A DNA stretch of 64,000 bases from Sphingomonadales bacterium (GCA_022844405.1 JALHLV010000008.1:86630-150629); one strand, 5' to 3'. Numbered from the stretch's first letter, positions 43,450 through 52,758 are shown. Notes: generated by a model not told the origin, from the sequence alone. Made by a program: numbers and translations.

Positions 43450-43770
43450 ATGGCTGGACGTCAGGATAAAGCGCATCGACTCGCTGGCTTGAAACCAACC
43501 CATCCCGGTGAATTGCTGCGCGAGGATGTCATTCCGGCGCTTGGCAAGTCCAAGGCCGCAATCGCCCGTTTGTTGGGCATTTCGAGACAGACCCTCTATG
43601 ACGTCCTGAACGAACGGCAGCCCATCACGCCGCGTCTGGCGCTGCGGATCGGCAAGCTGTGCGGCAACGGACCCGATATCTGGCTCAGGATGCAGGGTAA
43701 CTACGACCTGGCCGTCGAGGGCGCCGCAATGGCTGACGAGATAGGTTCCATCCCCACGCTCGCCGCCTGA
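43450..43770 (+). CDS. higA: HigA-family antitoxin
   Basis: A 106-residue helix-turn-helix protein. The XRE-type HTH of HigA is clear: KPTHPGELLREDVIPALGKS, KAAIARLLGISRQTLYDVLN and IWLRMQGNYDLAV. It binds its own operator and neutralises HigB. I chose ATG 43450, with AGGA/GGAGG upstream. It is intact, while the upstream toxin has an in-frame stop. The order toxin-then-antitoxin is normal for higBA. It may now act only as a repressor. Confidence 0.9.
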   Translation: MAGRQDKAHRLAGLKPTHPGELLREDVIPALGKSKAAIARLLGISRQTLYDVLNERQPITPRLALRIGKLCGNGPDIWLRMQGNYDLAVEGAAMADEIGSIPTLAA

Positions 43771-43808
43771 CGCTGGCCGGCCCGCGACGAACTGACCCGC
43801 GGATAACC

Positions 43809-45212
43809 TTACCTCGACGCCAGCGGCGCGCCCGGCGGGGTGGCGACGTAGCGGTCCAGCAGCCTGTGCATGTGGCGCAGGCGGGATTCCTGGTAATTGC
43901 CCAGGGTCACGCCGTTCTCCAGCATGTGCATGCCCTTTTGCACCCGCGGCATGTTGGACACATCCTGCTCGAAGATGGCCGAGATCTGGTCGAGCTCCGG
44001 TGCCTCGGTGAACGACTGGTCCGGTCGCAGGATTTTCAGCGGCGCGGGATCGGGGCGCGGCCCATCGTCCGGCACCGGATGCAGCAGCATCACGTCCATG
44101 ATCGAGCTGTTCGGATCATTGCCGTTGGGCCGGAAGCGGTAGACCAGCGGCAGGCTGAAATTGAACCAGGGGAAGAAGTTGGGGAACAGGAAGTACTCGA
44201 TGTTGTCGAGGATTTCCGTGGTCGACAGCATCGAGAGGTCGGCGCCGAAGCGGTCCTCCAGATCCTTGCGCAGGGCCTGGACGTAACGGCTGCGCGCGGT
44301 CTCGCCGGGGTTGAGCGGCAAGGCGCCGCCGCGCTCCATCAGGCGCGGCGACTGCATCATGATGTTGGCGATTTCCTGCTCGGTGAGCGACGGCAGGTGG
44401 GGGCTGGTGACGCCGGGCGGCGTGTAGAGCCGGCTGATCCGGTCGCCATACAGGTCGTATTGCGTGTTGGCGTCGCCGGTCACCGGCATGGCCTGCGAAT
44501 GCGCCTCGACCACATGATAGGACTCGATGAAGGCTTCCTGCGCCACCTTCCAGTTGCACGGCATGATGCGCCGGACGTTGGCCGTCATGTAGCGGCGCTC
44601 CAGCGGGAAGGTGGAGAAATGCTGCGGCAGCACGCCCAGCCACTGCTCGAGCGGCATGGCGTCCTTGTCCATGTTGATGAACACGAAGCCGCCCCAGGTC
44701 GCCACCTTCACTTCCGGCAGGCTGTACTTGGCCTCGTCGACATGCGGGAAATCCCACTTGCAGGGGATTTCCTTCAGCGAGCCGTCCAGGTTCCAGGTCC
44801 AGCCGTGGAACGGGCAGCGGAACTGGGTGACCGACCCGTCCTCGGCCCGAAGCTGGGTGCCGCGGTGCAGGCAGGCGTTCTTGAACGCCTTGATCTCGTT
44901 GTCGCCGGAGCGGACGACGATGAACGACCAGCTGCCGATGTCGTAGACGACGTTGTCGCCGACCTCGGGAATTTCCTCCTCGCGGCAGGCCATCTGCCAG
45001 ACCCGGGACCACATCCGCTCCATCTCCAGGTTATGGTAGTCCTGGCTGATGTAACGCTCGACCGTGAGGTTCTCGTCGCCCTGGAATTCCCAGGTTTCGG
45101 AATGGAACCATGCGGGCGGGTTGTCGCCGTCGCGGTCGATGATCTGCTGGACGCTGGGTCCGACGCTGCGCGCGTCACCGGGCTTCAGCCCGCCTTTAAC
45201 CTGCTTATTCAC
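43809..45212 (-). CDS. Rieske non-haem iron oxygenase, alpha subunit
   Basis: A 467-residue aromatic-ring-hydroxylating-type oxygenase. The Rieske 2Fe-2S ligands are C114/H116 (CLHRG) and C133/H136 (CPFHGW). The mononuclear iron site is visible as ESYHVVEAH with H233 and H238. The start is GTG 45212 with GGGGAG at good spacing; the upstream TTG 45233 is less likely. No beta subunit, ferredoxin or reductase gene is adjacent, so it may be a homotrimeric type using distant partners. The substrate is unknown. Its nearest neighbour is a divergent methyltransferase gene about 200 bases away. Confidence 0.93.
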   Translation of the reverse strand: MNKQVKGGLKPGDARSVGPSVQQIIDRDGDNPPAWFHSETWEFQGDENLTVERYISQDYHNLEMERMWSRVWQMACREEEIPEVGDNVVYDIGSWSFIVVRSGDNEIKAFKNACLHRGTQLRAEDGSVTQFRCPFHGWTWNLDGSLKEIPCKWDFPHVDEAKYSLPEVKVATWGGFVFINMDKDAMPLEQWLGVLPQHFSTFPLERRYMTANVRRIMPCNWKVAQEAFIESYHVVEAHSQAMPVTGDANTQYDLYGDRISRLYTPPGVTSPHLPSLTEQEIANIMMQSPRLMERGGALPLNPGETARSRYVQALRKDLEDRFGADLSMLSTTEILDNIEYFLFPNFFPWFNFSLPLVYRFRPNGNDPNSSIMDVMLLHPVPDDGPRPDPAPLKILRPDQSFTEAPELDQISAIFEQDVSNMPRVQKGMHMLENGVTLGNYQESRLRHMHRLLDRYVATPPGAPLASR

Positions 45213-45412
45213 CGTCTTCTCCCCGTTCGGCAAACATGGTCGCGATACAAGTACGCTAGCTAACCATGAAGCGATGCCGGAGTCACGCGCGAGCAGGTGA
45301 TGCCCGCACGCCGTGCCCGGCTGGCCGCGAACCGTGTGGCGGCGTGTGCGCCTTGATTTCTGTCCCGGATCGGGTGTCTGTTAGGCCGGTCGCAGGTGAC
45401 TGGCTCGGGGGA

Positions 45413-46075
45413 ATGAGCGTCGTGCAGCCGATTTCGGATTGGTCCACTCAGTTGTCCGAGGTCGTGGCTGGCCATTTCACCGGACCCATCAGGGTTCTCG
45501 AGCCCGGCGGCGGCAAACGCACCCACGTACCTCTCCCCGCCGGCTCCCACGTGACCGTGGTCGACATCGACCCCGAGGTGCTGGCCCGCAACGGCAGAAC
45601 GGTCGAGACCACGCTCCTCCTCGGCGATATCGAGACCATGGACTACGGCGAGTTCGATCTGGTCATCTGCTGGGACGTGCTCGAGCATCTGAGAAACCCG
45701 GAGGCCGCCATCGAGCGGATGGTCGCCGCGCTCGCCCCCGGCGGGCTGCTGATCATCAAGGGACCGGTGCTCGCGTCCCTCAAGGGGCTGATCACCCGGT
45801 TCTCGCCGTTCTGGGTGCATGTGTTGTTCTACAAGGTGATGATGGGTTCGCCGAAGGCCGGACAGCCAGGCTACGCCCCGTTCAGGACGGTGCACGGGCC
45901 CGGCGCGGATCACCGTCGGATCCTTGCCCAGCTTGGCGAGCTGGAGATTCTCCGCGTCTGGCATTTCAATCCCAGGGCGAGCGGCCTGCTGGCGGCACTG
46001 TACCGCATCCTTTCCACGTGCAGCCGGAAAAGCGATTTCTGCGTCGTCGCCCGCGCGCGGGCCGTCTCGCCATAG
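45413..46075 (+). CDS. Class I SAM-dependent methyltransferase
   Basis: A 220-residue methyltransferase. The SAM-binding motif I is weakened (VLEPGGGKRTHV), followed by the acidic end of strand 2 (VVDIDPEVLARN) and the CWDVLEHLRNPEAAIERM motif typical of family 11 enzymes. The region GPGADHRRILAQLGE may bind substrate. The ATG at 45413 directly follows GGGGGA, close spacing; an upstream frame to 45266 would add a low-complexity leader. It is divergent from the Rieske oxygenase gene. The substrate is unknown. Confidence 0.8.
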   Translation: MSVVQPISDWSTQLSEVVAGHFTGPIRVLEPGGGKRTHVPLPAGSHVTVVDIDPEVLARNGRTVETTLLLGDIETMDYGEFDLVICWDVLEHLRNPEAAIERMVAALAPGGLLIIKGPVLASLKGLITRFSPFWVHVLFYKVMMGSPKAGQPGYAPFRTVHGPGADHRRILAQLGELEILRVWHFNPRASGLLAALYRILSTCSRKSDFCVVARARAVSP

Positions 46076-46395
46076 CGCTGGTTCAGCGGGTTCGGGGGCG
46101 CTGGCCGAGGAAGTAATCCGGCCGCGGCATGACGCGCGCCGCCTTAAAAACGTCCGGAGATCAGGTTTCCAGACACCGTCCTGCGATCGATTATTATCGA
46201 GGCACTTGCCCACGATTTAAGCAATCGAAATATCCATGTTACCGCTCGTGGCATTTATTGGCATCTCCATTGCGAAAACCGCCCGACTTGCCATCGCCCG
46301 CGGGTTGACACCACCGCTAAACCTCGGTGAAGCTTTTGCTATTGGAGCCGGCGCGGGGCAACGCCGCTCGTCTGTCTGCAACAGAGGACGGTGCG
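46076..46395. other. 320-base intergenic region before the gamma-glutamylation operon
   Basis: Somewhat AT-richer in its middle (46150-46260). It should hold the promoter of the five-gene operon. TTGACA occurs at 46305-46310, but no -10 lies at 16-18 bases. An imperfect palindrome TCGAT-N4-ATCGA is at 46187-46200 and may be a regulator site. No credible gene seen. Confidence 0.5.
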
Positions 46396-47892
46396 ATGAG
46401 CGACATCAAGGGCACACAGGGCGTTTCCTACAACACGGTCGACGGGCAGTATTTCGAGAAGCGCGGCCTGCGGCGATATGCGGGCGTGTTCTCGCTGTGG
46501 GCGCTGGGCGTCGGCGCGGTCATCTCGGGCGATTTCTCGGGATGGAACTTCGGCCTGGGTTTCGGCTGGGGTTCGATGTTCGTCGCCACCATCGTCATCG
46601 CGATCATGTATCTCGGCCTGACCTATTCCATCGCCGAGATGTCGCCCGCCCTGCCGCATACCGGCGGCGCCTATTCCTTCGCCCGGTCGGCGATGGGGCC
46701 GTGGGGCGGCTTCGTCACCGGCATTGCCGAGAACATCGAATACGTCCTGACGCCGGCGGTGATCGTGTTCTTCATCGGCACTTATCTGGAGGCGATCCTG
46801 GGGACGCCGTCGTCGATCCAGCCGCTCTACTGGGTGGGCGGCTACGTCATCTTCATGGCGCTCAACCTGTTCGGCGTCGAGCTCTCGTTCCGGGTCACCG
46901 TGTTCGTGACGCTGGTCGCGCTCGCCGTGCTGGTGATCTTCTTCGTCAGCGCGATCCCGCATGTGGACTTCGCCCGCTGGGCGCTGAACATCGGCGTTGG
47001 CCCCGACGGCGCGCTGGTCGAGTTGCCCGAAGGCGGCGGGCCATGGTTCCCTGACGGTTTCCACGGCGTCCTCGCCGCCCTGCCCTTCGCGGTGTGGCTG
47101 TTCCTCGCCATCGAGCAGCTGCCGCTGGCCTCCGAGGAATCGGTCGATCCGCGCCGCGACATGCCCAAGGGCATCCGGCTTGGCATCTTCACCCTGATCC
47201 TGACCGGCTTCGGCGTGCTGTTCTTCAACGCCTCGATCGGTCCGGGTTCGTGGGGGCTGAAGGAGTCGGGCGAGCCGCTGCTCGAGGGCTTCCGGACCAT
47301 GTACGGCACCAGCATCGCCAACCTGCTGGCGCTGGCCGCCATCCTGGGCCTGATCGCCAGCTTCCACGCGATCATGTACGCCTATGGAAGGCAGATCTAT
47401 TCGCTATCGCGCGCCGGCTACCTGCCGCGCGGGCTGTCGGTGACGCACGGCACCCACAAGACGCCCTACATGGCGCTGCTCGCCGGCAGCGTGGCCGGAC
47501 TCGTCGTGATGGTGACCATCTGGTTCTTCTATCCCGACGACAGCGGCACGCTGATCGGCGCCACCCTGCTCAACATGGCGGTGTTCGGCGCCATGCTGTC
47601 GTACATCTACCAGGCAGTGTCGTTCATCCTGCTGCGGATCAAGATGCCGCATATCGAGCGGCCCTATCGCAGCCCGTTCGGCATCCCGGGCGCCGTCGTG
47701 ACCATGATCATCGGCCTGGTCACCATCTATTTCCAGGTGACCGACCCGGCGTTCCGGACGCCGGTGATCGCAACGGCCTGCTACTACGCGATCATGATCC
47801 TCTACTTCGCGGTGTTCGGCCGGCACCGCCTGGTGCTGTCGCCCGAAGAGGAGTTCGCCATGACCAAGGGTGCGTCGAGCCGCAGCGACTGA
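46396..47892 (+). CDS. APC-family permease, ethanolamine-permease-like
   Basis: A 498-residue inner-membrane transporter with 12 helices. The start SLWALGVGAVISGDFSGWNFGL, followed by LPHTGGAYSFARSAMGPWGG and GIAENIEYVLTPAVIV, matches the ethanolamine-permease branch of the APC superfamily (TIGR00908-type) rather than putrescine or arginine carriers. ATG 46396 has AGAGGA upstream; an in-frame ATG at 46327 is less likely. It is the first gene of a five-gene operon encoding a glutamine-synthetase-like ligase, two dehydrogenases and a glutamine amidotransferase. It probably imports the amino alcohol or amine that the operon degrades. Confidence 0.9.
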   Translation: MSDIKGTQGVSYNTVDGQYFEKRGLRRYAGVFSLWALGVGAVISGDFSGWNFGLGFGWGSMFVATIVIAIMYLGLTYSIAEMSPALPHTGGAYSFARSAMGPWGGFVTGIAENIEYVLTPAVIVFFIGTYLEAILGTPSSIQPLYWVGGYVIFMALNLFGVELSFRVTVFVTLVALAVLVIFFVSAIPHVDFARWALNIGVGPDGALVELPEGGGPWFPDGFHGVLAALPFAVWLFLAIEQLPLASEESVDPRRDMPKGIRLGIFTLILTGFGVLFFNASIGPGSWGLKESGEPLLEGFRTMYGTSIANLLALAAILGLIASFHAIMYAYGRQIYSLSRAGYLPRGLSVTHGTHKTPYMALLAGSVAGLVVMVTIWFFYPDDSGTLIGATLLNMAVFGAMLSYIYQAVSFILLRIKMPHIERPYRSPFGIPGAVVTMIIGLVTIYFQVTDPAFRTPVIATACYYAIMILYFAVFGRHRLVLSPEEEFAMTKGASSRSD

Positions 47893-47954
47893 TAGGCTTT
47901 TCGGCGCGGGGCTCGGGTCCCGCGCCGTAACAACCGGGACACAACGCGGAGCTC

Positions 47955-49322
47955 ATGGATCCAAGACAGGTGAAGACCGCCGACGACGCCAGGGCGATCG
48001 TCGAGCAGCGGGGGCTGGACTTCGTCAAGGTCGGCGTGTTCGACATGGACGGCGTCATGCGCGGCAAGTACATGGCCAAGGAGAAATTCTTCTCAGCCCT
48101 CGACCACGATTTCGGCTTCTGCGACGTGGTGCTGGGCTGGGACAGCAACGACCAGCTCTACGACAACGTCAAGGTGACCGGCTGGCACACCGCCTATCCG
48201 GACGCCATGGTCCGCATCGTCCCCAATTCATGCCGCGCCGTGCCCATGGAAGGCGACATGCTGCTGTTCCTGGGCGAGTTCGCCGGCGAGGCCGAGGGCG
48301 TCTGCCCGCGCGGCGTGCTGCGCACCGTGCTGGGCCGCGCCAACAAGCTGGGCTACGGCGTGCGCGCGGCGGCCGAGTTCGAGTTCTTCGTGTTCGACGA
48401 GACGCCCCATTCGGTGCGCGAGAAGCACTACCGCGACCTGAAGAACATCACGCCGGGCTATTTCGGCTATTCCATGCTGCGCAGTTCGGTGCATTCGGAT
48501 TTCTACAAGGACCTGCTGGACATGTGCGCCGCCATGGACATGCCGCTCGAGGGCATGCACACGGAGACGGGGCCCGGCGTGCTGGAGGTGGCGATCAACC
48601 ACGACGTGGCGCTCGCCGCCGCCGACAAGGCCGCCCTGTTCAAGACCTTCACCAAGATCCTGGCGCAAAAGCGCGGCTGGATGGCGACGTTCATGGCCAA
48701 GTGGTCGCCCAACTGGCCCGGCCAGAGCGGCCATCTGCACCTGTCGCTGACCGGCAAGGACGGCAAGCCGGCGTTTCACGATCCAGCCGGGCCGCACGGC
48801 ATGTCGGACGTCATGCGCTGGTTCGTGGGCGGCCAGCAGAAGCTGATGCCCGAGCTGCTGTGCATGGTCGCCTGCACGGTCAATTCCTATACAAGGCTGA
48901 TCCCCGGCTTCTGGGCGCCGACCCACGCGACCTGGGGCGTTGAGAACCGCACCTGCGCGCTGCGCGTCATCGGCGGGTCGGCCAAGGCGCAGCGGATCGA
49001 GTACCGGATCGCCGCCGCCGACATCAACCCCTACATCGCGCTGGCCTGCGCCATCGGCTCGGGCCTGTGGGGCATCGAGAACAAGGTGGAGCCGGACGAT
49101 CCCGTCGCCGGTAACGCCTATGCCATGGAGTTCCCGGCGGCGCGCAGCCTGCCGCGGACGCTGTCGGAAGCGGCCGAACGGCTCAACAAGTCCAAGGCCG
49201 CGCGCGACCTGTTCGGCGACGCCTTCGTCGAGCACTACGCCGCGACCCGCGACTGGGAAGAGCGCGAGTTCCGCAAGGCGGTCACCGACTGGGAACTGGC
49301 CCGCTACTTCGAGATCATCTGA
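47955..49322 (+). CDS. Glutamine-synthetase-like gamma-glutamyl amide ligase
   Basis: A 455-residue protein of the glutamine synthetase family, type PuuA/GlnT/GlnA4 rather than housekeeping GlnA. Catalytic metal-binding segments are visible: AAEFEFFVFDE, GPGVLEVAINH, SGHLHLSL and NRTCALRV/RIEYRI. It would use ATP to join the gamma-carboxyl of glutamate to an amine. It lacks the usual N-terminal GlnB-type features of GlnA and the adenylylation tyrosine loop is not recognisable. Neighbouring genes (permease, alcohol and aldehyde dehydrogenases, amidotransferase) favour an amino alcohol such as ethanolamine as acceptor. Its TGA overlaps the next ATG. Confidence 0.9.
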   Translation: MDPRQVKTADDARAIVEQRGLDFVKVGVFDMDGVMRGKYMAKEKFFSALDHDFGFCDVVLGWDSNDQLYDNVKVTGWHTAYPDAMVRIVPNSCRAVPMEGDMLLFLGEFAGEAEGVCPRGVLRTVLGRANKLGYGVRAAAEFEFFVFDETPHSVREKHYRDLKNITPGYFGYSMLRSSVHSDFYKDLLDMCAAMDMPLEGMHTETGPGVLEVAINHDVALAAADKAALFKTFTKILAQKRGWMATFMAKWSPNWPGQSGHLHLSLTGKDGKPAFHDPAGPHGMSDVMRWFVGGQQKLMPELLCMVACTVNSYTRLIPGFWAPTHATWGVENRTCALRVIGGSAKAQRIEYRIAAADINPYIALACAIGSGLWGIENKVEPDDPVAGNAYAMEFPAARSLPRTLSEAAERLNKSKAARDLFGDAFVEHYAATRDWEEREFRKAVTDWELARYFEII

Positions 49323-50716
49323 TGGCCGCGATGCTGCAATGCGTGAGCCCGGTCGACGGGCACGTCTATGTCGAGCGGCCGCTGGCGGACGCGGCCGCCA
49401 TCGAGGCCGCGCTGGACACGGCCAGCGCCGGACAACGGGCATGGCAGGCGACGCCCCTGCCCGCGCGTCAGGCGCTGCTGTCGGCGGCGGTCGACGCCTT
49501 CGTGGCGCACGGACCGGAGATCGCCACCGAGCTGACCTGGATGATGGGCCGGCCCATCGCCTACACGCCGGGCGAGGTGCGCGGCTTCGAGGACCGGGCG
49601 CGCACCATGATCGCACTGGCGGCGGGCGCGCTCGCCCCGCTCGATCCGGGGCCCAAGGAAGGCTTCAAGCGCTACGTCACCCACGAGCCGCTGGGCGTGG
49701 TCGCGGTGATCGCGCCGTGGAACTATCCCTACCTGACCGCGGTGAACGCGGTGATCCCGGCGCTGGCCGCGGGCAACGCGGTGATCCTGAAGCATTCGCA
49801 CCAGACGCCGCTGTGCGCCGAGCGCTTTGCCCAGGCCTTCGAAACGGCCGGGCTGCCCGCGGGCGTATTCACCCACCTGCATCTGAGCCATGCCGACACC
49901 GCCGCGCTGATCGCGGACCCACGCATCGACGGCGTCTGCTTCACCGGCTCGGTCGAGGGCGGCCATGCGGTGCAGCGGGCGCTGGCCGGCAAGTTCGCCG
50001 CCGCCGGGCTGGAGCTGGGCGGCAAGGATCCGGCCTATGTGCGCGCCGACGCCAACCTGGCCCACGCCGTCGAGAACCTGGTGGACGGCGCCATGTTCAA
50101 TTCGGGCCAGAGCTGCTGCGGCATCGAGCGCATCTATGTCCATGAAAGCCTGTTCGACGACTTCGTATCCGGCGCGTTCGAGCTGACCCGGAAATACATC
50201 CTGGGCGATCCCACGAAGCCGGAGACCACGCTTGGTCCCATGGTGCGCGCCTCGGCCGCGACGTTCGTGCGCGGCCAGATCGACGAGGCGGTGAGGCAGG
50301 GCGCCTCGGCGCTGCTGAATCCGGCGCATTTTCCGGCCGACGCCCCTGGAACGCCGTACCTCGCGCCCCAGATACTGGTGCATGTGGACCACTCCATGCG
50401 GATCATGACCGAGGAGACCTTCGGCCCCGCCGTCGGCATCATGAAGGTCAGCTCGGACGAGCAGGCGGTGCGGCTGATGAACGACAGCGCCTACGGCCTG
50501 ACCGCGGCGATCTGGACCGAGGATGTGGACGCCGCCGAGCGCATCGGGCGCCGGATCGACACCGGCACGGTGTTCATGAACCGCTGCGACTATCTGGACC
50601 CGGCGCTGGCCTGGACCGGCGTCAAGGACAGCGGCCGCGGCTGCACCCTGTCGGCGCTGGGCTACCAGTACCTGACGCGGCCCAAATCCTTCCATCTGCG
50701 CACCGCGACGCGCTGA
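49322..50716 (+). CDS. NAD(P)-dependent aldehyde dehydrogenase
   Basis: A 464-residue aldehyde dehydrogenase. The cofactor loop region is APWNYPYLTAVNAVIPALAAGN, the general base Glu231 is in LELGGKD, and the catalytic Cys265 is in FNSGQSCCG. It is slightly shorter than the 480-500 typical for the family. Its ATG overlaps the upstream stop (ATGA-type coupling). In the proposed pathway it oxidises a gamma-glutamyl amino-aldehyde to the gamma-glutamyl amino acid, the PuuC-equivalent step. The gene is 9 bases before the alcohol dehydrogenase gene. Confidence 0.93.
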   Translation: MAAMLQCVSPVDGHVYVERPLADAAAIEAALDTASAGQRAWQATPLPARQALLSAAVDAFVAHGPEIATELTWMMGRPIAYTPGEVRGFEDRARTMIALAAGALAPLDPGPKEGFKRYVTHEPLGVVAVIAPWNYPYLTAVNAVIPALAAGNAVILKHSHQTPLCAERFAQAFETAGLPAGVFTHLHLSHADTAALIADPRIDGVCFTGSVEGGHAVQRALAGKFAAAGLELGGKDPAYVRADANLAHAVENLVDGAMFNSGQSCCGIERIYVHESLFDDFVSGAFELTRKYILGDPTKPETTLGPMVRASAATFVRGQIDEAVRQGASALLNPAHFPADAPGTPYLAPQILVHVDHSMRIMTEETFGPAVGIMKVSSDEQAVRLMNDSAYGLTAAIWTEDVDAAERIGRRIDTGTVFMNRCDYLDPALAWTGVKDSGRGCTLSALGYQYLTRPKSFHLRTATR

Positions 50717-50725
50717 GGACACACC

Positions 50726-51904
50726 ATGAGCGACATGCTGACCGGCAACTGGAACTACCCGACCCGCGTGCTGCACGGGCCGGGGCGCATCATCGAGCTG
50801 GCACAGGCCTGCCGGACGCTGGGCATCACCAGGCCGCTGTTCGTCACCGACAAGGGGCTGCTGCCGTCGCCCATCGCCCAGGCGGCGCTGGAGGGACTCA
50901 GGCAGGAAGGAATCGAATCGGCCGCGTTCTCCGACATCAAGCCGAACCCGGTGGGCGCCAACATCGACGACGGCGTGTCGTTCTACCGGCAGGGCGGCCA
51001 TGACGGCGTGATCGCCTTCGGCGGCGGCTCGGCGCTCGACGCGGGCAAGGCCATCGCCTTCATGAGCGGCCAGACCAGGCCGATCTGGGACTTCGAGGAC
51101 ATCGGCGACTGCTGGACCCGCGCCGATCCGAACGGCATCGCGCCCATTGTTGCCGTGCCGACGACGGCGGGCACCGGCTCGGAAGTGGGCCGCGCCGCCG
51201 TGGTGCTGAACGAGGACGCCCACGAGAAGAAGATCATCTTCCACCCGAAGATGCTGCCGGGCATCGTCATCTCGGACCCGGAGCTGACCGTGAAGCTGCC
51301 GCCGCACATCACCGCGGCCACCGGCATGGACGCCTTCACCCACTGCTTCGAGGCGTTCTGCGCGCCGGGCTTCCATCCCATGGCCGACGGCATCGCGCTG
51401 GAAGGCATGCGGCTGATCGTCGAGCACCTGCCACGCGCGGTCGAGGACGGAGCGAACATCCTGGCCCGGTCACGGATGCTGACCGCCGCCTCCATGGGCG
51501 CCGCGGCGTTCCAGAAGGGGCTGGGCGCGGTGCATGCCATCTCCCATCCGGTCGGCGCGCTCTACGACACCCATCACGGCCTGACCAATGCCGTCGTGCT
51601 GCCCTATGTGATGATGCACAACCGGCGCGCCATCGAGGGCAAGATGGGCCATCTGGCCGCCGTGCTCGCCCTGTCACATCCCGGCTTCGACGCGGTGCTG
51701 GCCCATGTGCTGTATCTGCGCGAGCACATCGGCATTCCGCACACCCTGGCGGAGATCGGCGTCGACGACGCGCGCGCCGCCGAGATCGGCCGCTTCGCCG
51801 AGGCCGACCCGTCGGCCGGCGGCAATCCAATCGCGGTGACGGCGCCGGTGCTGGAGCGCATCTTCCGCGCCGCCGTTTCCGGCAGGATCGAAGACGCGGC
51901 GTAG
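50726..51904 (+). CDS. Iron-containing (group III) alcohol dehydrogenase
   Basis: A 392-residue Fe-ADH. The nucleotide-binding segment is FGGGSALDAGKA, followed by VPTTAGTGSEV, and the metal site by GMDAFTHCFEAF and HAISHPVGALYDTHHG (Asp and three His). It would oxidise a primary alcohol to an aldehyde with NAD. Its presence between an aldehyde dehydrogenase and a glutamine amidotransferase shows that the operon handles an alcohol intermediate, which is not needed for putrescine and supports an amino alcohol substrate. It lies 9 bases after the aldehyde dehydrogenase and 2 bases before the amidotransferase. Confidence 0.93.
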   Translation: MSDMLTGNWNYPTRVLHGPGRIIELAQACRTLGITRPLFVTDKGLLPSPIAQAALEGLRQEGIESAAFSDIKPNPVGANIDDGVSFYRQGGHDGVIAFGGGSALDAGKAIAFMSGQTRPIWDFEDIGDCWTRADPNGIAPIVAVPTTAGTGSEVGRAAVVLNEDAHEKKIIFHPKMLPGIVISDPELTVKLPPHITAATGMDAFTHCFEAFCAPGFHPMADGIALEGMRLIVEHLPRAVEDGANILARSRMLTAASMGAAAFQKGLGAVHAISHPVGALYDTHHGLTNAVVLPYVMMHNRRAIEGKMGHLAAVLALSHPGFDAVLAHVLYLREHIGIPHTLAEIGVDDARAAEIGRFAEADPSAGGNPIAVTAPVLERIFRAAVSGRIEDAA

Positions 51905-51906
51905 CC

Positions 51907-52740
51907 ATGCCGAAGATTCTCATCGTCGAGGGCAACACCGCCGGGGGCCGCCGGCGCGCGGTCGATGCGCGGGGACAAGAGGCCAACGTGCTCTATGCCG
52001 CTTCGCTCCGGCGCATCCGCGACGACCTGACGCTGGGCGTGGCGTTTCCGGCGGACCCGGACACGGTGCTGCCCGACGCAGCGGCGCTGAAGGCCTATGA
52101 CGGCATCGCCTGGACCGGCTCGTCGCTCAACATCTACAACGGCGGTCCGGAGATCGACCGCCAGCTCGCCTTCTGCCGCACCTGCTTCTCATCGGGCGTG
52201 CCCCAGTTCGGCAGCTGCTGGGGCCTGCAGGTCGGCGTGGTGGCGGCGGGCGGCACCGTGCTGAAGAACCCGCTGGGCCGCGAGATCGGCCTGGCCCGCA
52301 AGATCCTGCTGACCGACGCGGGCCGCGCCCATCCGCTCTACGCGGGACGGCCCACCGTGTTCGACGCCATCGCCGTGCACCGGGACATCGTCACCGCCCT
52401 GCCCGAGAACGCCCAGGTGCTGGCCTACAACTCCATGACCCGTGTGCAGGCTGCCGCGTTCCATGTCGACGGCGGCGAATTCTGGGGCGTGCAGTACCAC
52501 CCGGAATACAATTTCGGCGAGATCGCTGCCTCCATGCGCCGCCATGCCGACGTGCTGGTGCAGGACGGCCTGTTCGAGACCGAGGAGGCCGCGCGCGAGG
52601 CCGCCGAGACCTTCGCCTCGTTCGATCACGGCGGCACGCCGGGCGACCGCTGGAGCTTCGGCGTCGACGAAGACGTGCTCGATCCGAGGGAACGCTTGCG
52701 CGATCTGGAGAACTGGATGCGGTTCATTTCGGATGAATAA
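51907..52740 (+). CDS. Class I glutamine amidotransferase-type gamma-glutamyl hydrolase
   Basis: A 277-residue class I glutamine amidotransferase-like hydrolase. The nucleophile Cys104 is in FGSCWGLQ, and the His198-x-Glu200 pair is in VQYHPEYNF. The stand-alone domain, as in PuuD, would hydrolyse a gamma-glutamyl amide bond, freeing glutamate and the amino acid product. A C-terminal stretch (GVDEDVLDPRERLRDLENW) is an addition beyond the core domain. ATG 51907 starts 2 bases after the alcohol dehydrogenase stop. It is the last gene of the five-gene operon. Confidence 0.85.
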   Translation: MPKILIVEGNTAGGRRRAVDARGQEANVLYAASLRRIRDDLTLGVAFPADPDTVLPDAAALKAYDGIAWTGSSLNIYNGGPEIDRQLAFCRTCFSSGVPQFGSCWGLQVGVVAAGGTVLKNPLGREIGLARKILLTDAGRAHPLYAGRPTVFDAIAVHRDIVTALPENAQVLAYNSMTRVQAAAFHVDGGEFWGVQYHPEYNFGEIAASMRRHADVLVQDGLFETEEAAREAAETFASFDHGGTPGDRWSFGVDEDVLDPRERLRDLENWMRFISDE

Positions 52741-52758
52741 CGACCTTCCGCCTTGCAC

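Noticed and set aside
46240..46262. Sigma-54-like TGGCAT...TGGCA before the permease gene
   Set aside because: The spacing between the GG and GC elements is 9, not 10, and the match is poor; no enhancer-binding regulator nearby.
46305..46310. TTGACA as the -35 of the gamma-glutamylation operon
   Set aside because: No acceptable -10 at 16-18 bases; TGAAGC stands at the expected place.
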